Part shown: positions 62,601 to 64,000 of the stretch, in pieces | Position numbering within the stretch: position 1 is the stretch's first letter | Layout of the letters: the number at the start of each line of letters is the position of its first letter | DNA from: Thysanoteuthis rhombus | Taxonomy: Eukaryota; Mollusca; Cephalopoda; Oegopsida; Thysanoteuthidae | Direction of reading: 5' to 3' | Length of the DNA stretch: 64,000 nt | NCBI GenBank assembly: GCA_963457665.1 | Contig: OY735211.1 | Coordinates: 39,286,217 to 39,350,216 of the forward strand | Position numbers and translations under genes: made by a program | The notes under the pieces: generated by a model | What the model was told of the DNA's origin: nothing | Database searches by the model: none | What the model saw: the letters and a program-made list of their open reading frames with translations, nothing else

Positions 62601-63919
62601 AGATTGTTTTGTCATTTTATATAATAAAAACGCCTGATTCATCGGCAAGATTAAGTTCAAGAAAGGCTCCTTAAACACAAATCAAAACATAAGATATATA
62701 CTAAACTCCTGAATTTGAGCATCTTCCAACTGTCTGTGCACACAAACGCACACACAACTCAGAGAGATCAAAAGTTGTCAGTATATAAATAAATTTAAAA
62801 CATTTTTACAAAAGGATTGTATCCTACAAATAACAGGTTTTAATTGATCTTGAGAGAACTTCTAAGAAATTTAGTCCTGTACCTAAAGTTATAAGTGAAG
62901 TTTTAAACGGAATGCAAACAGCTGATGCATAATTAAATAATCATCTTCTTGAATTCTAAGTACATACAACTGATATGATTATTGCCACAGAAACCTTTGA
63001 CAATGAGGGATGCTACAAAGGTTTTTTATATGCATTATGATTTTGTGAGGTGTGTTAATGATCATTAAATTTGCATGATTGATAGTATAAAATCAATCAT
63101 CTGAAATATGGAAACTAGATCCATTTTGGAGATAACTACAATAAAAATTTCCTACCTCTACCTATTTTATTGGGAAGCTTCTTTTGAATTTTAACACAAT
63201 TAGATTTTTTTTATGGCTAACCAATCATACTGTTGTTCAGTCTGGTTTACTGAGTCACTTTGTAAGATGTGAACACTTCAGGGGAAATAAAGATTCTAAA
63301 TTATCACCATAGAATAATAAAGAAAGGCATTGTCATTTTTATTACAATTTGAGAGGAAATGATTGTCTCTCAAAATAATGATATTTCATATTGTCTCATT
63401 GCCTGTTCTAAAACTTGAAGAACACTTTGGAAAGTAATGTATCCCTATATAATATACTAAAAAAATATGGAAAGAAATACCAAAAACTGTAGAAACAAGG
63501 AAATACTCAACACTCTTATAAAATTTGTCAATTATTTTTTGATTAATAAGAAGCAGGGTCAACCCATCTATTTGGTGAGCCCGTCCATTTGGTGAGCCTA
63601 GACAGTCGCCTAGGTTACAAATTTTCAATCTTGTCTTAGAGCATGAAACCCTTGTGCTGACTCTGATATGAAGCAAAATATGTGAGAAAAGCTGCATTAT
63701 AAGATAACAAATAAAACAATGAAGGTTATACTTCTGAAAGGAAAAGATTATTCAAGATAAAAAAAAAATCTTTCATAAAAACATTCTAAGTTTTAAAATA
63801 TTAAAGGATGATAAACAAAACAATTACATATTGCCGTCCGTTGCAACTGCAGGAACTGTTAGGAGGAGATAGGCTATGGTGAGCAAGATTGGTGAGGCTG
63901 CCCACAGATGGCGCCCCAT
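835..63919 (-). CDS. Large secreted EMI-VWD-C8-TIL glycoprotein gene (VWF/mucin/SCO-spondin type), 17 exons, 3' end outside window
   Basis: Seventeen minus-strand exons with AG acceptors, GT donors (one GC) and continuous phase give 906 codons plus 2 nt. Approximate residues: signal peptide 1-27; EMI-like module 32-113 ending CCSGYGGPNC; VWD1 120-275; C8-1 282-371; TIL1/E1 374-455; VWD2 461-640; C8-2 664-734; TIL2/E2 737-830; TIL'/E' 835-907. This is the D1-D2-D' order of VWF, gel-forming mucins and SCO-spondin, which are extracellular, disulfide-rich and usually multimeric. Both VWDs end in GLC (YTGLCA, VYGLCG) without the preceding Cys, so the CGLC motif linked to VWF/MUC2 multimerisation is absent. 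No furin-type RXXR is visible before D'. Intron phases repeat between D1 and D2 (C8/TIL phase 1, E/VWD phase 2), consistent with D-unit duplication. The EMI-first layout favours a SCO-spondin- or mucin-like protein, but orthology is unproven and no symbol is given. The 3' portion, probably starting with VWD3, lies beyond the left edge. Confidence 0.9.
1782..2760 (-). mobile_element. LTR-like repeat, copy A (solo-LTR fossil)
   Basis: On the minus strand it begins TGTAGTGCCCCC and ends near GCTACA. It has a TATA-type box (CTTATAAAACC) about 100 bases in, followed by pyrimidine-rich leader-like sequence. It aligns along its length with the copy at 27178-28122. It has no gag/pol frame, so a solo LTR or an LTR-only fossil is likely; a non-autonomous element is the alternative. 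Confidence 0.5.
3018..4162 (+). mobile_element. Mariner element, Hsmar1-like, degraded
   Basis: Recognisable transposase pieces: SIIDNNQLRAVIEADSHKTT, then NVDHLTVA, then PHELNQSQK, the mariner helix-turn-helix region and the WVPHEL linker. The terminal sequences GTTGGTACAAGAATAATTGC and (reverse strand) GGTGGTACCAACATT are related to the Hsmar1-type inverted repeat. The longest frame covers only about 80 residues (3222-3467) and then stops, so the copy is dead. Intron 16. Confidence 0.8.
4384..4895 (-). mobile_element. RTE-clade LINE, 3' fragment (copy 1)
   Basis: Begins on the plus strand with a (CAT)n tract, then the complement of the LINE 3' end. The minus strand encodes remnants of the RTE C-terminal region (RIMLNLTWRDHKTAQ-like, WAGHVARM-like) also present at 15.2, 26.2, 30.2 and 39.2 kb. 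5'-truncated and degraded. Confidence 0.8.
5232..5409 (-). CDS. Exon 16: end of E2 and TIL' domain
   Basis: 178 bp between CATCTTTTTGACAG and AAA|GTAATT, residues 817-876. After CNCSRGLISCGMC comes a TIL core: EIICPQNQIPLNGSDC, VPTCKDYIMKNAC, STCGCPPNQYLDYK. The Cys spacing is that of a complete TIL. In VWF order this is D'. Leaves in phase 0. Confidence 0.86.
7787..8060 (-). mobile_element. tRNA-derived SINE (head + body + tail), copy 1
   Basis: Minus strand: a tRNA-like head with box A TAGCGCAGTAGTTACAGC and box B GGTTCAATCC. A unique body follows, with a shared domain starting TAAATAAAGGGTTCGG that contains CTGACGA...GAAAC. It ends in a TAATT-type tail near 7787. Box spacing fits an RNA polymerase III promoter. 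The SINE family is not identified. Confidence 0.72.
8113..8129. repeat. Poly-T run
   Basis: Seventeen T between the two SINE arms. It may be the A-tail of another minus-strand retroposon. Confidence 0.8.
8262..8399 (+). mobile_element. SINE 3' domain, copy 2, head-to-head with copy 1
   Basis: Plus-strand copy of the same 3' domain (AAATAAAGGGTTCGG through GATTATCAATAGAAATAAT), near-identical to the complement of 7795-7922 and ending in (AAT)n. The tRNA head is missing; the upstream 8130-8261 sequence differs. Together with copy 1 it forms a long inverted repeat. Confidence 0.72.
8739..8988 (-). CDS. Exon 15: TIL2 and E2 module, Cys-poor, unusual donor
   Basis: 250 bp, residues 734-817. The acceptor is GATTGATTATAG. 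TIL/E features: STCPDGTEYQIS, LISGCRCKGNK, GNCVEPADCTCC, GEKFKQDCKS. The N-terminal half has far fewer Cys than TIL1 or TIL'. The donor must be TCATG|GTTTGT, a weak match to consensus. It is supported because TG+T rebuilds the expected Cys817 (DCKSC) and the phase of exon 16. Confidence 0.84.
8989..9563 (-). other. Intron 14
   Basis: 575 bp with no element or exon recognised. Confidence 0.75.
9564..9795 (-). CDS. Exon 14: complete C8-2
   Basis: 232 bp between TTTACCTTCAG and TGTG|GTAAGT, residues 657-734. C8 pattern: ICKKLED, KYIDICKHDTSMC, ALCPIVNVFVLDY, FSQCG. The whole C8 is one exon here, while C8-1 is split in two. Exit phase 1 is shared with C8-1. Confidence 0.88.
9796..11657 (-). other. 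Intron 13
   Basis: AT-rich; no transposon, exon or RNA recognised. Confidence 0.65.
11658..11810 (-). CDS. Exon 13: end of VWD2 with GLCG and acidic loop
   Basis: 153 bp between TTATATTTAG and TTT|GTAAGT, residues 606-656. VYGLCGKMNNIFNDEFTDSSG matches the GLCGNYNxxxxDDF ending of VWD, so the probable calcium loop is kept, unlike VWD1. Sequon NVS in the linker. Phase 0 on both sides. Confidence 0.9.
12100..13032 (-). mobile_element. LTR-like repeat, copy B (diverged subfamily)
   Basis: The minus strand begins TTGTAGCAACCCCTATATTTT and keeps the TATA-type box (CTTTATAAAAGCC) and following block of copies A and C. Interior sequence is shared with the 17.05-17.47 kb copy. A long (TA)n run (12717-12787) lies inside. 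Old; no coding capacity seen. Confidence 0.45.
12717..12787. repeat. (TA)n microsatellite
   Basis: About 35 AT/TA units inside the LTR-like repeat. Confidence 0.97.
13180..13690 (+). mobile_element. Mariner fragment, second type
   Basis: Broken transposase remnants in several frames: GDDYATMYNKAKW (the GDEKW motif) and HPELINRKDIIFHEDNARLYV (HxDNARPH). The catalytic HxDNA motif is still readable at about 13530-13590. Differs in sequence from the Hsmar1-like copies at 3.0 and 44.9 kb. Confidence 0.65.
13882..13907. repeat. (GTA)n microsatellite
   Basis: About eight GTA/AGT units. Confidence 0.9.
14025..15537 (+). mobile_element. RTE-clade LINE with reverse-transcriptase remnants (copy 2)
   Basis: Reads from the RT fingers (REVKQAIKQTKKGTASGPDN) through FIDFKKAFDSVE (RT motif A), GVSHGDTSSSKLFTACL (motif B) and LRFADNIALF (motif C) to the C-terminal WAGHVVKMVDNGWTSGLMTW. 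It ends in (ATG)n at 15511-15537. Motif C is FADN, not FADD, and at least two stops and a small deletion interrupt the frame, so it is inactive. The best catalytic-core copy in the window. Confidence 0.88.
15930..16560 (-). pseudogene. Decayed mobile-element-like open frame
   Basis: Minus-strand fragments such as VPRGFLHYSTNNIDILDASL resemble a multicopy protein of unannotated invertebrate elements (recalled pattern of the type GxxxxxxADNIDxxxxTLDG). The family is unnamed and the frame is broken. Low confidence. Confidence 0.3.
17040..17480 (+). mobile_element. LTR-like repeat, copy D (partial)
   Basis: Starts GTTGTAGCAGCTCTTTTATT, with a TATA-type box (TTTATAAAAGCTCTGAA) and a pyrimidine-rich stretch. 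Matches the first half of copy B on the opposite strand. Truncated fossil without coding capacity. Confidence 0.45.
18528..18842 (-). CDS. Exon 12: VWD2, central strands
   Basis: The longest exon: 315 bp, 105 codons (501-605), acceptor CTTTTTCAG, donor AAG|GTGAGT. Features: CDLKINVIIGRC, GCISGIRLNYANEIISIEG, VVLINGNKL, GFGFEVMIIKD, RVYLEPFYLNK. These match VWD strands (v.i....C, v.vnG..v, G..v.wd..., v.v.l...y.nk). In VWD1 this region is divided differently, over exons 5-7. Confidence 0.9.
20370..21330 (+). pseudogene. Decayed mobile-element-like open frames
   Basis: Frames contain RWIAKAIHAFNIALFNEQL and then KNDLDTISFLYCYAE and AKRHLRYLTE, a pattern I recall from multicopy unannotated proteins of invertebrate elements (RWMAKAIYxLKIxLFRxQF...). 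A later frame (20865-21146) is basic and alpha-helical. Broken; the element class is unknown. Confidence 0.35.
21440..22210. repeat. Diverged direct repeat, ~200-bp units about 570 bp apart
   Basis: 21478-21630 and 22028-22175 share CCATCTTG, GACATNAGAGAGACA, TCANTCAAAACACCT and CATTCANAATTTCA in the same order, so the region is a tandem duplication or two copies of a dispersed repeat. Confidence 0.6.
22450..22591 (-). CDS. Exon 11: VWD2, first part
   Basis: 142 bp between TTTTTTTCAG and GAG|GTAAGT, residues 453-500. After CACIDSEWNC and CYKTC comes the VWD opening CSIFGKLHIRTFDGESLRF, close to the family form C.v.GdpHyrTFDG. The later IGQYTLVE lacks the Cys normally found before Q/SYxL. Leaves in phase 0. 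Confidence 0.9.
23800..24890 (+). mobile_element. R2/R4-type LINE, 3' coding fragment, degraded
   Basis: In shifting frames the plus strand shows the C-terminal landmarks of LINEs with restriction-like endonucleases: INIWTVS...VLSWTKEKLR, a KLMVMHK.LH segment, DDINRLYVK, TESLLMVAQNNSIR, a Cys/His knuckle (FINHIIRKCRKL), EYKNKHN and IETI.TTALL. I recall these from the common INTWAVxxxRYSxGxxxWT / DRLYxxRxxGGRGL proteins. Many stops and shifts. The 22722-23009 frame just upstream may be part of the same element. Confidence 0.55.
25815..26544 (-). mobile_element. RTE-clade LINE, 5'-truncated copy with target-site duplication (copy 3)
   Basis: The best-preserved 3' segment: the minus strand keeps an open 183-residue frame with NFSKTKIMCNNH, YLGQRISM, RRITLGWQAFGRAS, ILPIVTYGAETWNLT, RIMLGLTWRDHKTAQ and WAGHVARMADNRWTS. 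It ends in (CAT)n on the plus strand. Flanked by identical 11-bp repeats TTTTTAGTTAG (25804-25814 and 26545-26555), a target-site duplication. The RT domain is missing, as in 5'-truncated LINEs. Confidence 0.9.
27178..28122 (-). mobile_element. LTR-like repeat, copy C (solo-LTR fossil)
   Basis: Minus strand starts TGTAGTGCCCCCCACC, has a TATA-type box (CTATAAAACCCCTG) and ends near CCCGCAACA. The closest relative of copy A. No coding capacity. It appears inserted in another dispersed repeat whose uninterrupted form is seen near 38.75-38.91 kb. Confidence 0.52.
28741..28797. repeat. (TA)n microsatellite
   Basis: About 25 AT units close to exon 10, starting with CATATACAT. Confidence 0.97.
28882..29128 (-). 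CDS. Exon 10: TIL1 and E1 module
   Basis: 247 bp between TAATTTCACAG and AATTG|GTAAAG, residues 371-453. Cys-rich TIL domain: SDCQKENQEYVDC, then CSLKNETVTERC, GCQCRQDY, HTCIPTKTCPCYH, then YLNGDTMKLGCHN. The split codon TG+T gives Cys453, the CxxC of the E module. The Cys complement is essentially full for TIL plus E. Leaves in phase 2. Confidence 0.9.
29690..30130 (+). mobile_element. Tc1-like transposase fragment
   Basis: Broken frames keep ISRRSVFKIKKKLKNG..GKCGQKQDR (helix-turn-helix and linker) and then TSVRIRLYQLSFCAC and PLKASKLTAAAKKKGW, the Tc1 pattern RLYxLGFxxxxPxxKPxLTxxxKxxRLxW. The catalytic DDE half is missing. Directly followed by RTE copy 4. Confidence 0.6.
30140..30472 (+). 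mobile_element. RTE-clade LINE, 3' fragment (copy 4)
   Basis: Plus-strand remnant of the C-terminal region (RDHKTA-, AMGWSCW-, TWIPRDHMQN-like) ending in (GAT)n. 5'-truncated and abutting the Tc1 fragment. Confidence 0.7.
31772..31946 (-). CDS. Exon 9: C8-1, second half
   Basis: 175 bp between TTTTTTATAG and TGTG|GTAAGT, residues 313-371. Pattern: VNTDFYYYMCTKYIC, then ILCYILSIYASHC, then IKWSPHEVCG. These match the C8 signature (Y...C..DxC, C..l..YA..C, i.W....CG). Enters phase 0, leaves phase 1 (G+GT = Gly371), the same exit phase as exon 14 of C8-2. Confidence 0.88.
31947..32332 (-). other. Intron 8, GC-AG class
   Basis: 386 bp. Starts GCAAGT and ends TTTTTTATAG. It is the shortest intron and has no counterpart in C8-2. 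Nothing else inside. Confidence 0.8.
32333..32425 (-). CDS. Exon 8: C8-1, first half (GC donor)
   Basis: 93 bp, residues 282-312. The acceptor is TTTCCTTTCAAG. The peptide opens CKNISDGTQKAHDICQK and contains DEFKSC, which matches the N-terminal Cys of C8. The only donor that keeps frame with exon 9 is AGA|GCAAGT, the standard form of the minor GC-AG intron class. The nearby GTATAT would break the frame. Confidence 0.82.
33100..34290 (+). mobile_element. hAT transposase remnant (ZMYM/TTF-type)
   Basis: Shifting frames contain YDSVSNMLG, CEKLSVDVKATIVGVQMWKS, QQLVNLTIQTLKGMQSDD, DHYKIIYFEAAIDIIVHSI and, near the C-terminus, ERSLSLAGRIKTWLQSSM. The last matches the hAT dimerisation signature (ERSFSALRRIKTWLRSTM). 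At least five stops or shifts. Inactive. Confidence 0.75.
35376..35399. repeat. Poly-A run
   Basis: Twenty-four A, then GAGTAAAAG. Possibly the tail of a plus-strand retroposon, but no body is recognised upstream. Confidence 0.85.
35464..35510 (-). CDS. Exon 7: 47-bp microexon linking VWD1 to C8-1
   Basis: Acceptor TTTTCACTACAG and donor GAG|GTAACT. It encodes residues 266-281, HEVVLKPVIETIDSAE. It has no Cys and replaces the usual tail of VWD. It is accepted because phase 1 in and phase 0 out fit exactly between exons 6 and 8 and both splice sites are good. Confidence 0.78.
35511..36916 (-). other. Intron 6
   Basis: About half is LTR-like copy F. The rest is plain AT-rich sequence. Confidence 0.65.
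35905..36645 (-). mobile_element. LTR-like repeat, second family, copy F
   Basis: Minus strand begins TGTAATACCCACC, carries GGAGTTATCTACCCTTTGG and TTTACGATATTTAAAC, then CCGACAGCCTCGAGG. It ends around GGGGGCTAATATATTAGC. Aligns over its length with 48464-49290. LTR-like fossil without coding capacity. Confidence 0.5.
36917..37066 (-). CDS. Exon 6: VWD1, last strands with GLC motif
   Basis: 150 bp between TTTTTTCCAG and CAC|GTAAGT-type donor, residues 216-266. The peptide runs through YVFIDSRGNFGLKYSE to YTGLCADNES. The final GLC is the conserved end of VWD, but here it is GLCA where the family has GLCGNYN, so the usual Asn/Asp-rich calcium loop is lost. Leaves in phase 1. Confidence 0.87.
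38534..38598. repeat. (TA)n microsatellite with one G interruption
   Basis: AT repeats broken once by TGTATA, followed by CACACGCATGTACATATATG. Confidence 0.95.
38730..38910. repeat. Dispersed repeat, uninterrupted copy
   Basis: Contains AAAATCAAAGTGTAGTATC, TTCTTCTAATGTCA, ACACTTCCT and TTCAATTGACAAAAACAAAA. Halves of the same sequence flank LTR-like copy C (27085-27130 and 28128-28250). A related piece occurs at 47106-47270. Confidence 0.55.
39018..40790 (-). mobile_element. RTE-clade LINE, long copy (copy 5)
   Basis: Minus strand from (CAT)n at 39018 to about 40790. Keeps RITLGWQAFGRAS and AETWNLT in one frame and, upstream, MKAITLQGVDPVYIKVLQHIY and KGVRQGDTSSTKL (RT motif B). Several stops and shifts. 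The 5' part with the endonuclease is missing. Confidence 0.85.
42405..43600 (+). repeat. Diverged ~140-bp satellite with AGGTCA half-sites
   Basis: About eight units spaced 128-157 bp, each marked by TGACCTCTGKTGACCT. Best units carry TGACCT-N4-TGACCT-N3-AGGTCA (43118-43142, 43403-43427; variant at 42978-43002). Units also share CCAAATTTCAG and GTGCAAAATTGTGG. Non-coding. Confidence 0.75.
43662..43767 (-). CDS. Exon 5: VWD1, middle
   Basis: 106 bp between TTTCTTACAG and GGCT|GTAAGT, residues 181-216. It encodes TLNITVCDTN and then EVFVNNAPLYLY, matching the middle beta strands of VWD (C..V.V....VxVNGxxVxL). Enters phase 0, leaves phase 1 (T+AC = Tyr216). Confidence 0.85.
43768..44375 (-). 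other. Intron 4
   Basis: 608 bp, AT-rich, nothing recognised. Confidence 0.75.
44376..44575 (-). CDS. Exon 4: VWD1, first half
   Basis: 200 bp between TTTTTCAG and AGG|GTAAGT, residues 114-180. The VWD opening is clear: CHLLGNN, then SFANKYFTFEG, then SYTLA. The family usually has GDPH and FDG here; both are altered, to GNNA and FAN. The Cys that normally precedes SYxLA is Asp (GTDSYTLA), and the nearby xDC is replaced by AAY. Ends in phase 0, the same phase as the equivalent exon 11/12 junction of VWD2. Confidence 0.88.
44895..46048 (+). mobile_element. Mariner element, Hsmar1-like, with TIRs and TA target site
   Basis: TA at 44893-44894 and 46049-46050 flank inverted ends GGTTGGTGTAAAAAATTGCGG and (reverse) GGGTTGATGCAAAAATAATT, close to the Hsmar1 terminal repeat. 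Readable transposase pieces: EELNVDHLIVVQHLHQVGKS, HLAKPNLHQKKIMVTVWW, GPILLHDH. The HDNARPH motif is altered (HDHLQLH) and the frame has many stops. About 130 bp shorter than the family's ~1290 bp. Confidence 0.87.
47106..47270. repeat. Short inverted repeat, MITE-like
   Basis: Arms near AAGATCAAAGTATAATATTT and (reverse) AAGATCAAAGTATCGTATCT. Related sequences at 27085 and 38735. Confidence 0.5.
47299..48340 (+). mobile_element. LTR-like repeat, copy E
   Basis: Starts TGTAGTGGCTCC, has a TATA-type box (CCTATAAAAGCCCTGAA), pyrimidine tract and later GAATGGCCCCCAAGTTG, collinear with copies A and C but more diverged, so older. No coding capacity. The right end is approximate. Confidence 0.48.
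48464..49290 (+). mobile_element. LTR-like repeat, second family, copy G
   Basis: Starts TGTAGTGACCACC, then AGAGTTATCTACCCTTGGC, TTTATGGTATTTAAG and CTGACAGCCTTGAAAG, ending near GGCTAATATTCTTAGCC. Collinear with copy F at 35.9-36.6 kb. Fossil without coding capacity. Confidence 0.5.
49502..49563 (-). CDS. Exon 3: end of EMI-like module (CCxGYxGxxC)
   Basis: A 62-bp exon, acceptor TTTGTAG, donor G|GTGAGT. It encodes residues 93-114, including KLKIVQKCCSGYGGPNC. The CC-x-G-Y-x-G-x-x-C ending is the hallmark of EMI domains and is the strongest evidence for this module. Enters in phase 2 (AA+G = Lys93) and leaves in phase 1 (G+TT = Val114). Confidence 0.87.
50735..51851. mobile_element. Non-autonomous hAT-type element with 8-bp target-site duplication
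   Basis: Inverted ends AGACCATATAGGGAACAGG and (reverse) AGACTATTTAGGGAACAAG extend for some 65 bp. Direct repeats AGAAAATC (50727-50734 and 51852-51859) flank it; 8-bp duplications are typical of hAT. An inner inverted repeat (50935-50965 / 51058-51092) surrounds GACTAGTTTTTACCTTCATC. No transposase. Confidence 0.78.
51904..52613. repeat. ~710-bp near-palindrome (foldback element)
   Basis: Arms of about 350 bp meet near 52266-52300. Landmarks: TTTGGTAATCCTCAAGAAAT and (reverse) TTTGGTTATCCTTGAGAAAT outside, CCAATAACAACAGAGAGAAA and (reverse) TCAATAACAACAGAAAAAAA inside. Non-coding. Confidence 0.85.
53962..54147 (-). CDS. Exon 2: EMI-like module, first part
   Basis: Acceptor TTTTTATAG and donor AA|GTAAGT bound 186 bp, residues 31-93. 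The peptide begins ICFLENPHTSYG and holds Cys at 32, 50 and 89. Four N-glycosylation sequons (N43, N60, N73, N82) crowd the segment. The spacing of Cys, the following Tyr, and the GNCIFMK near the end parallel the N-terminal EMI module of SCO-spondin (from memory). Phase 2 in and phase 2 out, both matching the neighbours. Confidence 0.85.
58213..58942. repeat. Foldback repeat with a third internal copy
   Basis: Left arm 58213-58410 and right arm 58736-58942 are inverted copies (AACAT.TACCGATATTTGGCAAGG outside, GAAACTGTATTTTGTTAAATTT inside). A third, direct copy of the outer part lies at about 58452-58560 (GCCAATATTTGGCAAGG). Confidence 0.75.
59675..60910. repeat. Large inverted repeat, ~550-bp arms
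   Basis: Arms about 59675-60205 and 60345-60910. Shared landmarks read outward to inward: AAGTTACAATCGCGTTCAGA / AAGTTACAATCACGTTCGGA, CTATTTAAGTAATTTAATT / CTATTTAAGTAATTTGATT, AAAAGGTTTTTGTTTCAATT in both, ATAAAGTAAATGGGTTT / ATAAAGTAAATGAGTTT. Spacer about 140 bp. No coding frame. Confidence 0.8.
62170..62690. repeat. Minisatellite, four units of ~110-128 bp
   Basis: TCCATTTTAG-type marks at 62211, 62321, 62449 and 62566, each followed by a GTGGCGTTTTT-like run and AATGCCTGAT/AATGCATTAG, CAAGAAGCTCAAG. Diverged tandem repeat. Confidence 0.75.
63828..63919 (-). CDS. Exon 1: start codon and signal peptide
   Basis: ATG at 63919-63917 sits in a good initiation context (ACAAAG before ATGG). 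An in-frame TGA lies 11 codons upstream (63952-63950), which fixes the start. Residues 1-30 are a textbook signal peptide: a short basic start (MGRH), a hydrophobic core (ILLTIAYLLLTV) and a PAVA-T cleavage site. The donor is AT|GTAATT, so the exon ends in phase 2. The split codon AT+A gives Ile31 when joined to exon 2. Confidence is high because the phase and the next exon both agree. Confidence 0.9.
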
Positions 63920-64000
63920 CTTTGTAGATTGGAGTGAACACGTCGCAATTCAATTCGTTGGCAATAAGTTGAGATTCAAGTTGGAGAACAGGTTGCTTTG
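63920..64000 (-). promoter_or_regulatory. 5' untranslated leader of the VWD gene
   Basis: The 81 bases upstream of the start codon contain in-frame stops and no splice acceptor that would extend the reading frame. They are best read as 5' UTR or the proximal promoter. No TATA box is seen in this short stretch, and the transcription start may lie beyond the window edge. Confidence 0.5.

Larger units (their letters stand above)
54148..63827 (-). other. Intron 1
   Basis: 9.7 kb first intron. Contains the two foldbacks and the minisatellite. 54148-58212, 60920-62165 and 62700-63827 have no exon, RNA or transposon I can recognise. Confidence 0.65.

Noticed and set aside
1-64000. CRISPR array, rRNA, bacterial operon signals
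   Set aside because: None seen; repeats are eukaryotic satellites and transposons, and coding is intron-split.

Overview
Eukaryotic, AT-rich, intron-dominated DNA from an animal. The window is filled by one large minus-strand gene whose small exons are separated by long introns packed with transposon debris. I read 17 consecutive exons by eye. They run from the start codon near the right edge (63919) to an exon at 835-926, and the gene continues past the left edge. Every splice junction keeps frame, giving 2720 coding bases (906 codons plus 2 nt). The protein is secreted. In order it has a signal peptide, an EMI-like Cys module ending in CCSGYGGPNC, VWD1, C8-1, TIL1/E1, VWD2, C8-2, TIL2/E2, and a TIL'/E' module. 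This is the D1-D2-D' layout of von Willebrand factor, gel-forming mucins and SCO-spondin. An EMI-like module ahead of D1 is closest to SCO-spondin and mucin-type proteins. Orthology cannot be settled because the C-terminal half is outside the window.

Organism: an invertebrate, from the mix of Hsmar1-like mariner, RTE-clade LINEs with (CAT)n tails, an R2/R4-type LINE, hAT, Tc1 and pogo-like elements, tRNA-headed SINEs, long (TA)n runs and introns of several kb. A mollusc, perhaps a cephalopod, would fit. That is inference only.

Layout, right to left (gene 5' to 3'): 63.8-63.9 kb start codon and signal peptide. 54-63.8 kb intron 1, with two foldbacks and a minisatellite. 49.5-54.1 kb the EMI-like exons, with a hAT-type MITE and a 710-bp palindrome between them. 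35-44.6 kb VWD1 exons; the intron upstream of them (44.6-49.5 kb) holds a pogo-type MITE stuffed with two LTR-like repeats and a mariner, and an intron inside VWD1 holds a DR4-rich satellite and an RTE LINE. 31.7-32.4 kb C8-1, split by a GC-AG intron. 28.9-29.1 kb TIL1. 11.6-22.6 kb VWD2. 9.6-9.8 kb C8-2. 8.7-9.0 kb TIL2. 5.2-5.4 and 0.8-0.9 kb the D' module.

No second host gene, RNA gene or CRISPR array was found. All other coding-like signals are decayed mobile elements. The points most worth following are the GC-AG intron unique to C8-1, lost cysteines at several normally conserved D-assembly positions, a satellite carrying repeated AGGTCA half-sites in fixed DR4/ER3 spacing, a head-to-head SINE pair with a hammerhead-like core, several large foldbacks, and nested insertions with clear target-site duplications.
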